Below are positions 1 through 7,208 of a stretch of 64,000 nucleotides of DNA, piece after piece. This DNA is from Cognataquiflexum aquatile (GTDB lineage: Bacteria > Bacteroidota > Bacteroidia > Cytophagales > Cyclobacteriaceae). The stretch lies in assembly GCF_003316845.1 (NCBI RefSeq), contig NZ_QMIK01000001.1, positions 124,001 through 188,000 on the forward strand, in the 5' to 3' direction. Each line of letters opens with the position of its first letter. The stretch's first letter is position 1. A program made the translations under genes and the position numbers. Below the pieces are notes generated by a model. That model ran no database searches. It was not told the DNA's origin and saw nothing but the letters and a program-made list of their open reading frames with translations.

Positions 1-240
1 GTGGCGTATTCGGATTGCTACGACTGCCATAAGGAGGATAACCGTGCCAAAGGACCGGCTTTCAGGGACATTGCCAAAAGATATCCTGCCAATCAAATTT
101 ATGTTGAACATTTGGCCCGGCAGGTGATCCGGGGAAGCAGAGGTTCTTGGGGATATCCTGTCATGAGTCCCCATCCCCAAGTAAAGAAAGAGGATGCGGA
201 AGCCATGGTGACTTTCATCCTCTCTCTCAAGGGTCAGTGA
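1..240 (+). CDS. c-type cytochrome domain, C-terminal part (5' end outside window)
   Basis: This is the last 79 codons of a gene that begins upstream of the window; the GTG at base 1 is not taken as a start. The visible part is a class I c-type cytochrome domain. It has a haem-attachment motif C-Y-D-C-H near the beginning and a downstream Met in a YPVM-S-P-H-P stretch, a likely sixth haem ligand, followed by the usual C-terminal helix (V-T-F-I-L-S-L). Domains like this sit at the C-terminus of periplasmic sugar or alcohol dehydrogenases and ThuA/PQQ-type proteins in Bacteroidota, or stand alone. The upstream part decides which, so only the domain is named. Role inferred: periplasmic electron transfer. 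Confidence 0.8.
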   Translation: MAYSDCYDCHKEDNRAKGPAFRDIAKRYPANQIYVEHLARQVIRGSRGSWGYPVMSPHPQVKKEDAEAMVTFILSLKGQ

Positions 241-395
241 TTTTAGTTTATTTTACCGCAATGAGTGCTAAGGTTTTCGCAAGGTGCGGAGGTGGGATTG
301 ATTGATTTACCACAGAGGGCACAGGGAGCACAGAGAATAGGAGGTTTAATTTTCTCCCGCAGATATCGCAGATTGACGCAGAAGGTCTACAAACA

Positions 396-500
396 ATCAG
401 TCCGCCGCGGCGGAGCGAAATAATAGTAGCCATGGGTAAGGTGCTAAATCAATCTTCATTCCTTCACAAATCCCCATGCACCGCAGCCAACGGTATATTG
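396..500. repeat. Interspersed hairpin repeat, copy 1
   Basis: A GC-rich perfect palindrome at 401-414 is followed by GCGAAATAATAGTAGCC, then CCATGGGTAAGGTGC. About 45 bases later comes a matching right arm that is degraded in this copy (GCACCGCAGCC then AACGG). The same unit recurs at about 1490 and 1950. The CCATGGG..GGTGC and GCACC..CCCATGG arms can pair. The rest of the 370-base gap from 241 to 610 holds no credible gene; 305-385 has the CACAGAGGGCACAGGGAGCACAGAG and CGCAGATTGACGCAG type of low-complexity sequence often seen between Bacteroidota genes. Confidence 0.8.
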
Positions 501-610
501 GAACAACAATTATGGATTTGAGTGTGAGTAGAATTATGTTATGCTACAATTATAAATAAGTTTAAAATTTTAACCTTAGCTTCAAAATTCGTATAATTGA
601 TAAAAAAGCC

Positions 611-814
611 ATGATCATAGAAAGAAGCAAAGATGAGGTGATATTCAGGTTGCCTGGCAACACCAACATAGACGATCTACAAGATTTGACTGACCTTTTT
701 GAGTTTAAGGAAATATCCGGTAAATCGAAAGCTAAACAAAAAGAGGTGGATGATCTTGTGAAGGAAATAAAAAAAGGAAGATGGGAGAAATCCAAAGATA
801 AACTTGGATTATGA
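611..814 (+). CDS. Putative antitoxin of a PIN-type toxin-antitoxin pair
   Basis: A 67-residue acidic and lysine-rich protein. No DNA-binding fold is recognisable with certainty; the N-terminal half (MIIERSKDEVIFRLPG) could form strands and the C-terminal half is a charged helix with repeated Lys/Glu (KAKQKEVDDLVKEIKK). Its stop overlaps the start of the downstream PIN-domain gene by four bases (ATGA at 811-814), the arrangement expected for a translationally coupled antitoxin-toxin operon. The antitoxin role is inferred from position, size and coupling. The C-terminal WEKSKDKLGL resembles the tail segment that many antitoxins insert into a PIN active site, but that is conjecture. Confidence 0.65.
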   Translation: MIIERSKDEVIFRLPGNTNIDDLQDLTDLFEFKEISGKSKAKQKEVDDLVKEIKKGRWEKSKDKLGL

Positions 815-1251
815 GAATTGTAGTTGATACCAATGTGGTGTTTAGTGCAATGTTAAATTCAAACAGCAAAATTGCCAAGATTTTTCTCCATCCCAAAAGC
901 AAATTTAATTTTTACGCTACCGAAAGGTTATTAGATGAAATTGAGGAACACTCCGAAAAATTAATGAAGCTATCAGGATACTCCGAAGCTGAGTTTAAAA
1001 GGATTTTGGCTATTTTTACCCGTAAAATCAGGTTTATAAATTTAAGATTAATTCCTAAAAATGTTTTTGAAAAAACTTTGGTCCTAACTGAAGATGTCGA
1101 TATCGACGACACAGAATTTGTAGCTTTGACGGAACACATTAAGGGTAAGTTTTGGAGTGGGGACAAAGCATTGCAAAAAGGACTCAAAAATAAAGGATGG
1201 AATAGATTTATTACAACAGATCAGCTTTTTGGGATAATTGATTTAAAATAA
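811..1251 (+). CDS. PIN-domain ribonuclease, putative toxin
   Basis: A 146-residue PIN-domain protein. The opening I-V-V-D-T-N-V-V supplies the first conserved Asp on strand 1. Further acidic residues typical of the fold follow: Glu in the LLDEIEEH helix, then E-D-V-D-I-D-D-T-E-F in the middle and S-G-D-K-A-L toward the C-terminus, which together would form the Mg-binding pocket. PIN nucleases of this size with a small overlapping upstream gene are usually toxins that cut RNA. The pair is flanked on both sides by the interspersed hairpin repeats, which fits a mobile accessory module. Specificity cannot be told from sequence. Confidence 0.85.
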   Translation: MRIVVDTNVVFSAMLNSNSKIAKIFLHPKSKFNFYATERLLDEIEEHSEKLMKLSGYSEAEFKRILAIFTRKIRFINLRLIPKNVFEKTLVLTEDVDIDDTEFVALTEHIKGKFWSGDKALQKGLKNKGWNRFITTDQLFGIIDLK

Positions 1252-1489
1252 ATGTGAAATAAACTTTTTTAGGCAAATTAAAACTTAGTCGAAAGTTCAA
1301 AAATATAATAAAACATACAATGGATTCAAGAGCAACCAATCCTGCTGTTTTTCTTTCCTAGTCCTTTCCTCTTTCCTCTTATCCTTATCCTATGCGGCTC
1401 TCTTATCCTCTGAGGATTTGCTTGAGGAAATATTTTTTAACCGCAAAGGACGGCAAGGTTTCGCAATGGTCGCAAAGGGTCTAGGAGCT

Positions 1490-1675
1490 CTAGCCCCATC
1501 GGGGCGAAATATTGGTAGCCATGGGTAAGGTGCTAAATCAATCTTCATTCCTTCACAAATCCCCATGCACCACAGCCCATGGTTAAATAGGAATTCCGTT
1601 ATTATTATTTCGGTTACGGATTTTATAAATAGGAGAACCTCCAATACCGAAATGGTAGGGGTGTTTTTTCTAATA
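1490..1675. repeat. Interspersed hairpin repeat, copy 2 (extended form)
   Basis: A GCCCCATCGGGGC hairpin at about 1493 is followed by GAAATATTGGTAGCC, the CCATGGGTAAGGTGC arm, a 45-base middle nearly identical to copy 1, and the right arm GCACCACAGCCCATGG. A second section, 1595-1672, ends ACCGAAATGGTAGGGGTGTT and is matched at 2051-2128. The gap 1252-2393 holds no convincing gene; open frames on both strands there lack family resemblance and cross these repeats. Confidence 0.85.
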
Positions 1676-1949
1676 CAATTGTTTAATCTATTCTTTATGG
1701 ATTGTTTTCTGTCACTTTTTGTCTTACCACAAAAAGTAACCATCCCGATAGCTATCGGGAGGCAAGAAATTTTAATCCTATCCACACACAATACCACCGC
1801 CGGCCCGGAAAAATTTCTGGCAGCCCACCAGTGTTTCATAATATTACTTTTTCGAAAGAGGAAGATTACTCTCTGCCGATGTTTGTGTCTCCACAAACAT
1901 ATTTTTTCTCTGTGGCTCTGCGTGAGGTATTTTTCCATTTACCAGAAAA

Positions 1950-2130
1950 AAGCCCCGTCGGGGCGAAATAATAGTAGCCATGGGTAAGGTGCTAGGACTA
2001 ACCATATACTATCACAAATCTCCCTGCACCGCAGCCCATGGAAAAAAGAAGTGCATTAGTGGGGTATTTCGGTCATGGATTTTGTAAAATAGTAGAATCC
2101 TGATTACCGAAATGGTAGGGGTATTCTAGT
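1950..2130. repeat. Interspersed hairpin repeat, copy 3 (extended form)
   Basis: Same order of parts as copy 2: GCCCCGTCGGGGC hairpin, GAAATAATAGTAGCC, CCATGGGTAAGGTGC, diverged middle, GCACCGCAGCCCATGG, then a second section that again ends ACCGAAATGGTAGGGGTATT. All three copies point the same way. The middle differs from copies 1 and 2 while the arms are kept, as expected if the folded structure is what is conserved. Confidence 0.85.
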
Positions 2131-2184
2131 AAGTTACTTCAAGGATTGTGTAGATGGAATGTAGCTCAAGGGTAACCCGGAGGC

Positions 2185-2240
2185 GGAGTATCCCTAGCTA
2201 GGACACGGAGTATCCCTAACTCAGACACGGAGTATGGGTA
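2185..2240. repeat. 22-bp short tandem repeat, about 2.5 copies
   Basis: Two adjacent 22-base units beginning GGAGTATCCCTA and ending GACAC (2185-2206 and 2207-2228) are followed by a partial third unit starting at 2229. It lies directly upstream of the first ~150-bp cassette-type repeat. There are no spacers, so it is a simple tandem repeat and not a CRISPR. Confidence 0.8.
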
Positions 2241-2258
2241 GCGGGAGTATAGGAAATG

Positions 2259-2411
2259 GTGGGCGGGACTATACCTGAGGGGTAGGGGAACATGCCCAAA
2301 TACCATGACATGATTCTACTTTGGAATATTTCACTACTATCAGTTTTTTGAAAAATACCCTGTTTACGGGATAGGGAACAAAACATTTTTTGAACTAGAT
2401 TAGCAAATCAG
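2259..2411 (+). repeat. ~150-bp cassette-type repeat, copy A
   Basis: This unit begins GGGCGGGACTATACC and continues through GAACATGCCCAAATACCATGA, ATTCTACTTTGGAATATT and ATACCCTGTTTACGGGAT to end ACTAGATTAGCAAATCA. Copies B (3853-4007) and C (4637-4785) match it at roughly nine positions in ten by eye and have the same orientation. Each copy is followed by a small accessory gene or gene remnant. Part of it can pair (CCC-tgttta-CGGG). No open frame is shared by the copies. Confidence 0.9.
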
Positions 2412-2576
2412 AAATTAAATCCTCTAGTGAAATACCTACATGGCCAAACAGAGGATGATTTTGATTTTGCAGTTCGCTTTATTTCCCTGAAATCAGAATT
2501 GGAAGCGCAGTTGCAGGAGGAAGCCCAACTCAATGAAATCATTGCAGAAAACCTCAATAAAATAGAGATGCCATGA
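2394..2576 (+). pseudogene. C-terminal remnant, possibly a Type I methylase subunit (HsdM-like)
   Basis: Reading from just after a TGA at 2391-2393, an open frame of 60 codons ends at 2576. It encodes ...NPLVKYLHGQ..., then a helical, charged tail with SELEAQLQEEAQLNEII and a final NLNKIEMP. The LEAQ-x6-L-x3-I-x2-NL pattern resembles the extreme C-terminus of HsdM-type N6-adenine methylases. There is no start codon of its own and no methylase core, so it looks like a 3' fragment joined to the end of repeat copy A. Its stop overlaps the next ATG by four bases. The identification is tentative. Confidence 0.4.
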
Positions 2577-2866
2577 AGAAAGCCTATCCTGATTTACGAT
2601 TAGTGCAAGTAGGGCTTGCACAAACTGATATTGAATTTGATTTAATGGTATCGCAAAATTCGATACCTTCTAAACAAAGTCTCGGAGGCGCTCGGCCAAT
2701 TGTTTTTAAAGAAAGGGAATTAGATAAAAAAAGCAATGTGCAAAAAATGCATATTCCTGTTTCTGATAAAACGGTTGTCAATTATAATCTGGAGGTTATC
2801 ATCTCAGTTCGTTACCGTGTCAAGTCCAAACAAGGCACCCAATTCCGGATTTGCGTGAATAATTAA
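2573..2866 (+). pseudogene. RhuM-family fragment (N- and C-truncated)
   Basis: A 97-codon frame. The second half, from about residue 49 (FKERELDKKSNVQK) to the end, carries the RhuM (Virulence_RhuM) signature YNLEVIISVRYRVKSKQGTQFRI. Intact family members are about 330 residues and continue after this with W-A and the ELLKDY-type region; here the frame ends three residues later (CVNN). The first 45 residues do not look like the normal RhuM N-terminus. It therefore appears to be an internal piece of a rhuM gene fused to unrelated sequence. RhuM and ORF6N genes are common passengers in Type I restriction loci, in keeping with the HsdM-like fragment just upstream and the ORF6N gene just downstream. 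Confidence 0.65.
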
Positions 2867-2880
2867 AAAATAGTAATCCT

Positions 2881-3759
2881 ATGGAGTTCACCATAAGCCA
2901 TATAGAAAACAAAATTTTCACTGTAAGAGGGATGCAGGTAATGCTCGATAGTGATTTGGCACTTCTTTACGGAACAGAAACTAAGTTTATAAACAGAGCA
3001 GTAAAAAGAAATCCTCTTAGATTTCCTGATGCTTTTATTTTTCAATTAACAGAAAGAGAATGGATTGACTTGAAGTACCATTTTGGAACCTCAAGTGAAC
3101 ATGGGGGCAGAAGAACAATGCCATATGTATTCTCAGAACAAGGGGTATCTATGCTTTCTGCTGTTTTAAATACTGATTTTGCCATTCAAGTAAGCATCCA
3201 AATCATGCAAGCCTTTGTTTCAATGCGGAAGTTCCTGATAAACAATGCTTCTGTTTTTCAGCGACTTGACCAAGTTGAACTCAAACTTCTGAAAACAGAT
3301 GAGAGGCTGGAACAGATTTTTAAAGCCTTAGAAGCCGGACAGCCCAAACCCGACAAGGGCATCTTCTTCGAAGGACAGATTTTTGATGCCTATGTATTTG
3401 TGGCAGACCTCATCAAAAAGGCAAAAACAAACATTATTCTGATAGACAATTATGTGGACGAAACTGTGCTGAACTTGATGGTAAAGCGTCCTAGAAACGT
3501 TACGGCTACAATTTATACCAAAACCTTAAGCAAGCAGTTTCAGCTTGACGTCACCAAACATAACAGTCAATATCCTGAAATAAAAGCAGTAGAATTTAGC
3601 GAAGCCCATGACCGATTTTTGATTATAGATGGAAAAGAACTTTACCATATTGGTGCATCGCTCAAGGACCTAGGCAAAAAGTGGTTTGCCTTTTCGAGAA
3701 TGGATTCGTTTGTCAACGAAGTCCTGCAAAAATTAAAAGAAGGAGAAAAAGACGGATAA
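2881..3759 (+). CDS. ORF6N domain protein with C-terminal phospholipase-D-like domain
   Basis: A 292-residue protein. Residues ~7-110 are an ORF6N DNA-binding domain, with the typical I-x-V-R-G-M-Q-V-M-L-D-S-D-L-A start, R-F-P-D-A-F-I-F-Q-L-T and the FSEQGVSMLSAVLN block. A short coiled linker follows (~125-155). The C-terminal part (~160-285) resembles PLD-superfamily domains; the single HKD-like motif is H-D-R-F-L-I-I-D, with Arg where Lys is usual, so a catalytic role is uncertain. Such ORF6N-PLD proteins are frequent accessory genes in Bacteroidota, often inside restriction loci; their function is unknown. It starts 14 bases after the RhuM fragment. Confidence 0.85.
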   Translation: MEFTISHIENKIFTVRGMQVMLDSDLALLYGTETKFINRAVKRNPLRFPDAFIFQLTEREWIDLKYHFGTSSEHGGRRTMPYVFSEQGVSMLSAVLNTDFAIQVSIQIMQAFVSMRKFLINNASVFQRLDQVELKLLKTDERLEQIFKALEAGQPKPDKGIFFEGQIFDAYVFVADLIKKAKTNIILIDNYVDETVLNLMVKRPRNVTATIYTKTLSKQFQLDVTKHNSQYPEIKAVEFSEAHDRFLIIDGKELYHIGASLKDLGKKWFAFSRMDSFVNEVLQKLKEGEKDG

Positions 3760-3852
3760 CGTCTGAACAGCCTAGCAAGGAAAGTGAAACTGACAGCCGA
3801 AGACTGTGATACGCTTTTCCATGAAAGAAGGAGTTCTAGTATCGGTAGGACA

Positions 3853-4007
3853 AGGTGGGTGGGACTATACCGGAGAGGTAGGAGAACATGCCCAAATACC
3901 ATGAGATGATTCTACTTTGGAATATTGCACTTCTATCAATTTTTTGAAAAATACCCTGATCACGGGATGGGGAAAAAAGAGATTTTAGGAGTAGATTAGC
4001 AAATCAG
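3853..4007 (+). repeat. ~150-bp cassette-type repeat, copy B
   Basis: Second copy, beginning GGTGGGTGGGACTATACC and ending GTAGATTAGCAAATCAG. It differs from A and C mainly near its end (TGATCACGGGATGGGG). After it, 4008-4101 contains an open frame of about 28 codons without a start (..NPLIHCKGESVERIKNQF..) ending in TGA, again a possible 3' gene fragment abutting a repeat. Confidence 0.9.
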
Positions 4008-4152
4008 ATTCGAATGCCGATAATAACCCACTGATTCATTGCAAGGGAGAAAGTGTGGAACGCATAAAGAATCAATTCATTAAAAAAATTTCATCTATAT
4101 GAGTAATTAAAATGAGCTCCTTTTACATGAGCGAATCACAAAAGCCATTTAT

Positions 4153-4620
4153 TTGATTCGAGACCACAAGGTGATGATCGACAATGAATTGGCTGAAATG
4201 TATGGTGTAAAAACAAAAAGACTTAATGAACAAGTCAAAAGAAATATTGACCGGTTCCCTGAAGACTTCATGTTCCAGCTGACTGAAGAAGAATGGGAAA
4301 ACTTGAAGTCGCAATTTGCGACCTCAAGTTGGGGAGGCCGTAGGACCCCTCCTTTTATGTTCACTGAACAAGGTGTAGCCATGCTTTCGTCAGTCATTAA
4401 CAGCCCTATTGCGATTCAGGTTAACATTTCAATTATTCTAGTTTTTGTAAAAATGAGACAGTGGGCAGCCAACTACGAAGATTTGCTGAAAAAAATAGAT
4501 GACCTGAGGGAGAATCAAAGCGAGCACAATGAACATATCAGAAATATTTACAAAATAATAGAAGAACTAGTAAGGCCGGCATTCACGGAACGCAAAAAAG
4601 TAGGATTTAGAAAAGATTAA
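4153..4620 (+). CDS. ORF6N domain protein (short, probably lost its start)
   Basis: A 155-residue ORF6N protein: I-R-D-H-K-V-M-I-D-N-E-L-A-E-M-Y-G, then RFPEDFMFQLT, SQFATSSWGGRRTPP and FTEQGVAMLSSVIN, followed by a helix-rich C-terminus. The frame is open upstream to a TAA and encodes R-I-T-K-A-I-Y-L-I-R before the conserved core, which matches the family, but no ATG is in frame. A nearby ATG at 4111 is in another frame. The protein either starts at the TTG given here or the gene has suffered a small frameshift. It is a different sequence from the ORF6N protein at 2881 and has no PLD-like part. Confidence 0.75.
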   Translation: MIRDHKVMIDNELAEMYGVKTKRLNEQVKRNIDRFPEDFMFQLTEEEWENLKSQFATSSWGGRRTPPFMFTEQGVAMLSSVINSPIAIQVNISIILVFVKMRQWAANYEDLLKKIDDLRENQSEHNEHIRNIYKIIEELVRPAFTERKKVGFRKD

Positions 4621-4636
4621 CGATGGGTAAGGGAAT

Positions 4637-4785
4637 GTGGGTGGGACTATACCGGAGGGGTAGTGGAACATGCCCAAATACCATGACATGATTCTACTTT
4701 GGAATATTACACTTCTATCCATTTTTTGAAGAATACCCTGTTTACGGGATAGGGAACAAAAGGATTTTTGAACTAGATTAGCAAT
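4637..4785 (+). repeat. ~150-bp cassette-type repeat, copy C
   Basis: Third copy, TGGGTGGGACTATACC to TAGATTAGCAA. It is closer to A than to B in its last third (CCCTGTTTACGGGATAGGGAACAAAA is shared with A). It starts 16 bases after the ORF6N gene and ends 26 bases before the HNH gene. Confidence 0.9.
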
Positions 4786-4811
4786 ACAATATTAATCCAA
4801 TAACCGGTAAC

Positions 4812-5114
4812 ATGGATTATCAGATTCTAATTTTTCTAATTATCATCATTGTAATTCCGATAATTAAATGGTTTCTGTTTGAGGAAAAGAGAAAGCGTCG
4901 ACGAGACTATTATAACAACGAATATCTCAAATCGGATGCTTGGAGCCGAAAAAGGTATGTCGTGCTCAAGCGGGATAATTGGCGCTGTGTCTATTGTGGG
5001 AATAAAGCGACCCAGGTGCATCATAAAAAATACGCAAAAAAGGTCATCGGTAAAGAACCAATAGAATGGCTTGTATCCATCTGCCAATCCTGCCATGAAG
5101 CTAAACATAGATGA
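4812..5114 (+). CDS. Membrane-anchored HNH endonuclease
   Basis: A 100-residue protein. Residues ~4-24 are a single hydrophobic segment (ILIFLIIIIVIPIIKWFLF) followed by positive charges (KRKRRR), which predicts an N-out/C-in membrane anchor. The remaining two thirds is an HNH nuclease domain: W-R-C-V-Y-C-G, V-H-H, then a C-x2-C-H zinc half (ICQSCHEAKH). All Cys/His positions of the C-x2-C...HH...C-x2-C-H pattern are present, so it looks active. A transmembrane helix on an HNH domain is uncommon; placement at the membrane would suit cutting incoming DNA or a linked sensor role, but this is inference. It follows repeat copy C with no partner gene. Confidence 0.85.
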   Translation: MDYQILIFLIIIIVIPIIKWFLFEEKRKRRRDYYNNEYLKSDAWSRKRYVVLKRDNWRCVYCGNKATQVHHKKYAKKVIGKEPIEWLVSICQSCHEAKHR

Positions 5115-5304
5115 GTAGCTTAAATGTGAAGCTACTGCCACCTGCTATTCTGAATGAAAATAGTTAATTCATCAATCAAAATTCTCATGTTTTGTAATTT
5201 GTTTCGGATGAAATAATTATGCTAAACTTCAAATAGCGGAAATCTTAGAAATTCCTGCCCAAATATTAATAATGTATTTGAAAGAATATATAGATTGCAT
5301 ACTT

Positions 5305-5327
5305 TTGTTACTTATAGTCAACTATAG
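5305..5327 (+). promoter_or_regulatory. Candidate C-box operator/promoter of the methylase gene
   Basis: TTGTTACTTATAGTC (5305-5319) followed by AACTATAG lies immediately before the methylase ATG at 5331. The same 15 bases occur, inverted, upstream of the regulator gene (8320-8334). ACTTATAGTC/GACTATAAGT half-sites resemble the GACT..AGTC C-boxes bound by C proteins of Type II R-M systems. Binding is inferred. Confidence 0.7.
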
Positions 5328-5330
5328 AGA

Positions 5331-7208
5331 ATGGTAAAGAAAGCAATACTAAACGAATTAATTAAGAAACAAGACCTAAATAGTCTTGAACAGCATTTGA
5401 TATTTTCCTACTTAACAAATAATAAACTTGATTTTACAAAAAGCCCTATCTTAACAGACTATTTTAAGGGTTTTGAACAAGATATGAAACTATATTTTGA
5501 CACTTCTCCTTTGGAAATTGGAACCATTAAAGACCTTGAAAACCATTTAGAACTTATAATTCCTCAAAGAGACCGTAAATTGAATGGTGCTTTTTTTACA
5601 CCTGATTATATTGTGGATTTCATCATAAACGAATTAAAACCTGAAAGCAACCATAAGAATCTTGACCCAAGTTGTGGGTGTGGGGCATTTTTAATAGGAT
5701 TGACTGAATATTATAAAAACACTTTCGGAAAGCCGATTCAAAGCATTATAAAAGAAAATATTTACGGATCAGACATTCTAGAATACAACATTCATCGCAC
5801 TAAATTAATCTTGACAGTTTATGCATTACAAAATGGAGAAATTTTAGATGACTCAGATTTTAATTTATACCATCAAGATAGCTTAAAAGCTAATTGGAGG
5901 CTGCAATTTGATAATATTGTAGGCAATCCGCCATACGTAAAATTTCAAGACCTTACAGATGAAAACAGAGAATATTTAGTGAATAATTGGACAACAATAG
6001 AGGGGGGGACATTTAATCTCTATTTCGCATTCTTCGAATTGGGTTATAATCTATTGACACAAACCGGAAAATTAGGGTATATAACACCTAACAATTATTT
6101 CACATCATTGGCGGGGGAGGCAATTCGTAGGTATTTCCAACAAAAAAAGTGTGTTTCAAGAATTATTGATTTTACACACAAAAAGGTTTTCGACGCACAA
6201 ACCTATACTGCTTTGACTTTTTTGAACAAGCAAAAAAATGAAGCTATCAGTTTTGACAGATTGAAAGAGGGATATAATCCAAAAGATTTTTTGGAAATCG
6301 CAAATGGTTCACTAAATTATTTAAATGAGTTAAATCCAAAAAAGTGGAGACTTCTTAAAACTGACGAACAAATAAATATCAGAACAATTGAAACTATTGG
6401 CACTCCAATAAGTAAACTTTTTGATATTTGTGTAGGTATTGCTACCCTAAAAGATGATGTGTTTTTTATTGATGGAAGAGACTTTAAAAATGGTTATTTT
6501 TTAAAAAATACTGAAAAAGGAAATTTTGAGATTGAAAAGGAAGTCACAAAACCCGTTTATAAAATTTCTGATTTCAGCAACCAAGAAGAAGTAGAAAAAA
6601 ATACAAGAAGAATTATTTGTCCTTACAATATCAAAAAAGGAGTAGCAACGCCAATCTCCGAAACTGAATTTAAAAAGAAGTTTCCAAAATGTTACGCTTA
6701 TTTCCTCGCAGAAAAAGAAGCTTTATCAAATAGAGACAAAGGAAAAGTAAAATTTGAACCATTTTTTGTTTGGGGTAGAACACAAGGCCTAACAAAAAAA
6801 GGTAAGAAAATTTTAAACCCTACATTTAGCCGAGAACCCCGTTTTTTGCTAATCAAAGAAGAAGATTCGTTTTTCACAAATGGTTACGGCACTTATTTTC
6901 GAGAACAAGAAAGTAAAAACTCATTGTTTGGTGACACCTCGAACCCAATTTCAAGAATTGAAAACATAGATGTAGTTCAAAAGATCCTTAATTCTTGTTT
7001 AATGCACTATTATGTTAGCAAAACGAGTGTTTCAATAGAAGGAGGTTTTCCTTGTTATCAAAAAAACTTTATTGAAAAATTTTCAATTCCACATTTTTCA
7101 ATTTCTGAAATGGATACACTTCGTTCGCTTAAAGAAATAGATGAAATTGATGACTTTCTAATAAATAAATATCAAGTTAATATATTAAGGCCAAATCTTT
7201 GTTCGTAA
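5331..7208 (+). CDS. Type II DNA adenine-N6 methyltransferase
   Basis: A 625-residue gamma-type N6-adenine methylase of the Eco57I/TaqI-like group. Motif X-like G-A-F-F-T-P is at ~87-92, motif I D-P-S-C-G-C-G-A-F-L at ~112-121 (AdoMet binding) and the catalytic N-P-P-Y at ~199-202. A long C-terminal region (~370-620) fits a target-recognition domain with the F-x-N-x-Y-G-T-Y-F-R and Y-P-C-Y-Q-K-N like elements of TaqI-type specificity domains. It would protect host DNA at the recognition site of the neighbouring nuclease. Its 3' end overlaps the convergent nuclease gene by 37 bases. The gene and its partners are visibly AT-richer than the chromosome around them, suggesting transfer. Confidence 0.92.
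   Translation: MVKKAILNELIKKQDLNSLEQHLIFSYLTNNKLDFTKSPILTDYFKGFEQDMKLYFDTSPLEIGTIKDLENHLELIIPQRDRKLNGAFFTPDYIVDFIINELKPESNHKNLDPSCGCGAFLIGLTEYYKNTFGKPIQSIIKENIYGSDILEYNIHRTKLILTVYALQNGEILDDSDFNLYHQDSLKANWRLQFDNIVGNPPYVKFQDLTDENREYLVNNWTTIEGGTFNLYFAFFELGYNLLTQTGKLGYITPNNYFTSLAGEAIRRYFQQKKCVSRIIDFTHKKVFDAQTYTALTFLNKQKNEAISFDRLKEGYNPKDFLEIANGSLNYLNELNPKKWRLLKTDEQINIRTIETIGTPISKLFDICVGIATLKDDVFFIDGRDFKNGYFLKNTEKGNFEIEKEVTKPVYKISDFSNQEEVEKNTRRIICPYNIKKGVATPISETEFKKKFPKCYAYFLAEKEALSNRDKGKVKFEPFFVWGRTQGLTKKGKKILNPTFSREPRFLLIKEEDSFFTNGYGTYFREQESKNSLFGDTSNPISRIENIDVVQKILNSCLMHYYVSKTSVSIEGGFPCYQKNFIEKFSIPHFSISEMDTLRSLKEIDEIDDFLINKYQVNILRPNLCS

Noticed and set aside
1390-1938. A 182-codon minus-strand frame and overlapping plus-strand frames between 1390 and 1987
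   Set aside because: They cross interspersed repeat copies 2 and 3, have no recognisable domain, and differ in frame between copies.
2185-2240. CRISPR-like repeat
   Set aside because: The 22-base units are directly adjacent without spacers and there are no cas genes.
2259-4785. Classical integron with attC sites
   Set aside because: No integrase gene and no attC-type R/L boxes were found; only the alternation of repeat and gene is similar.
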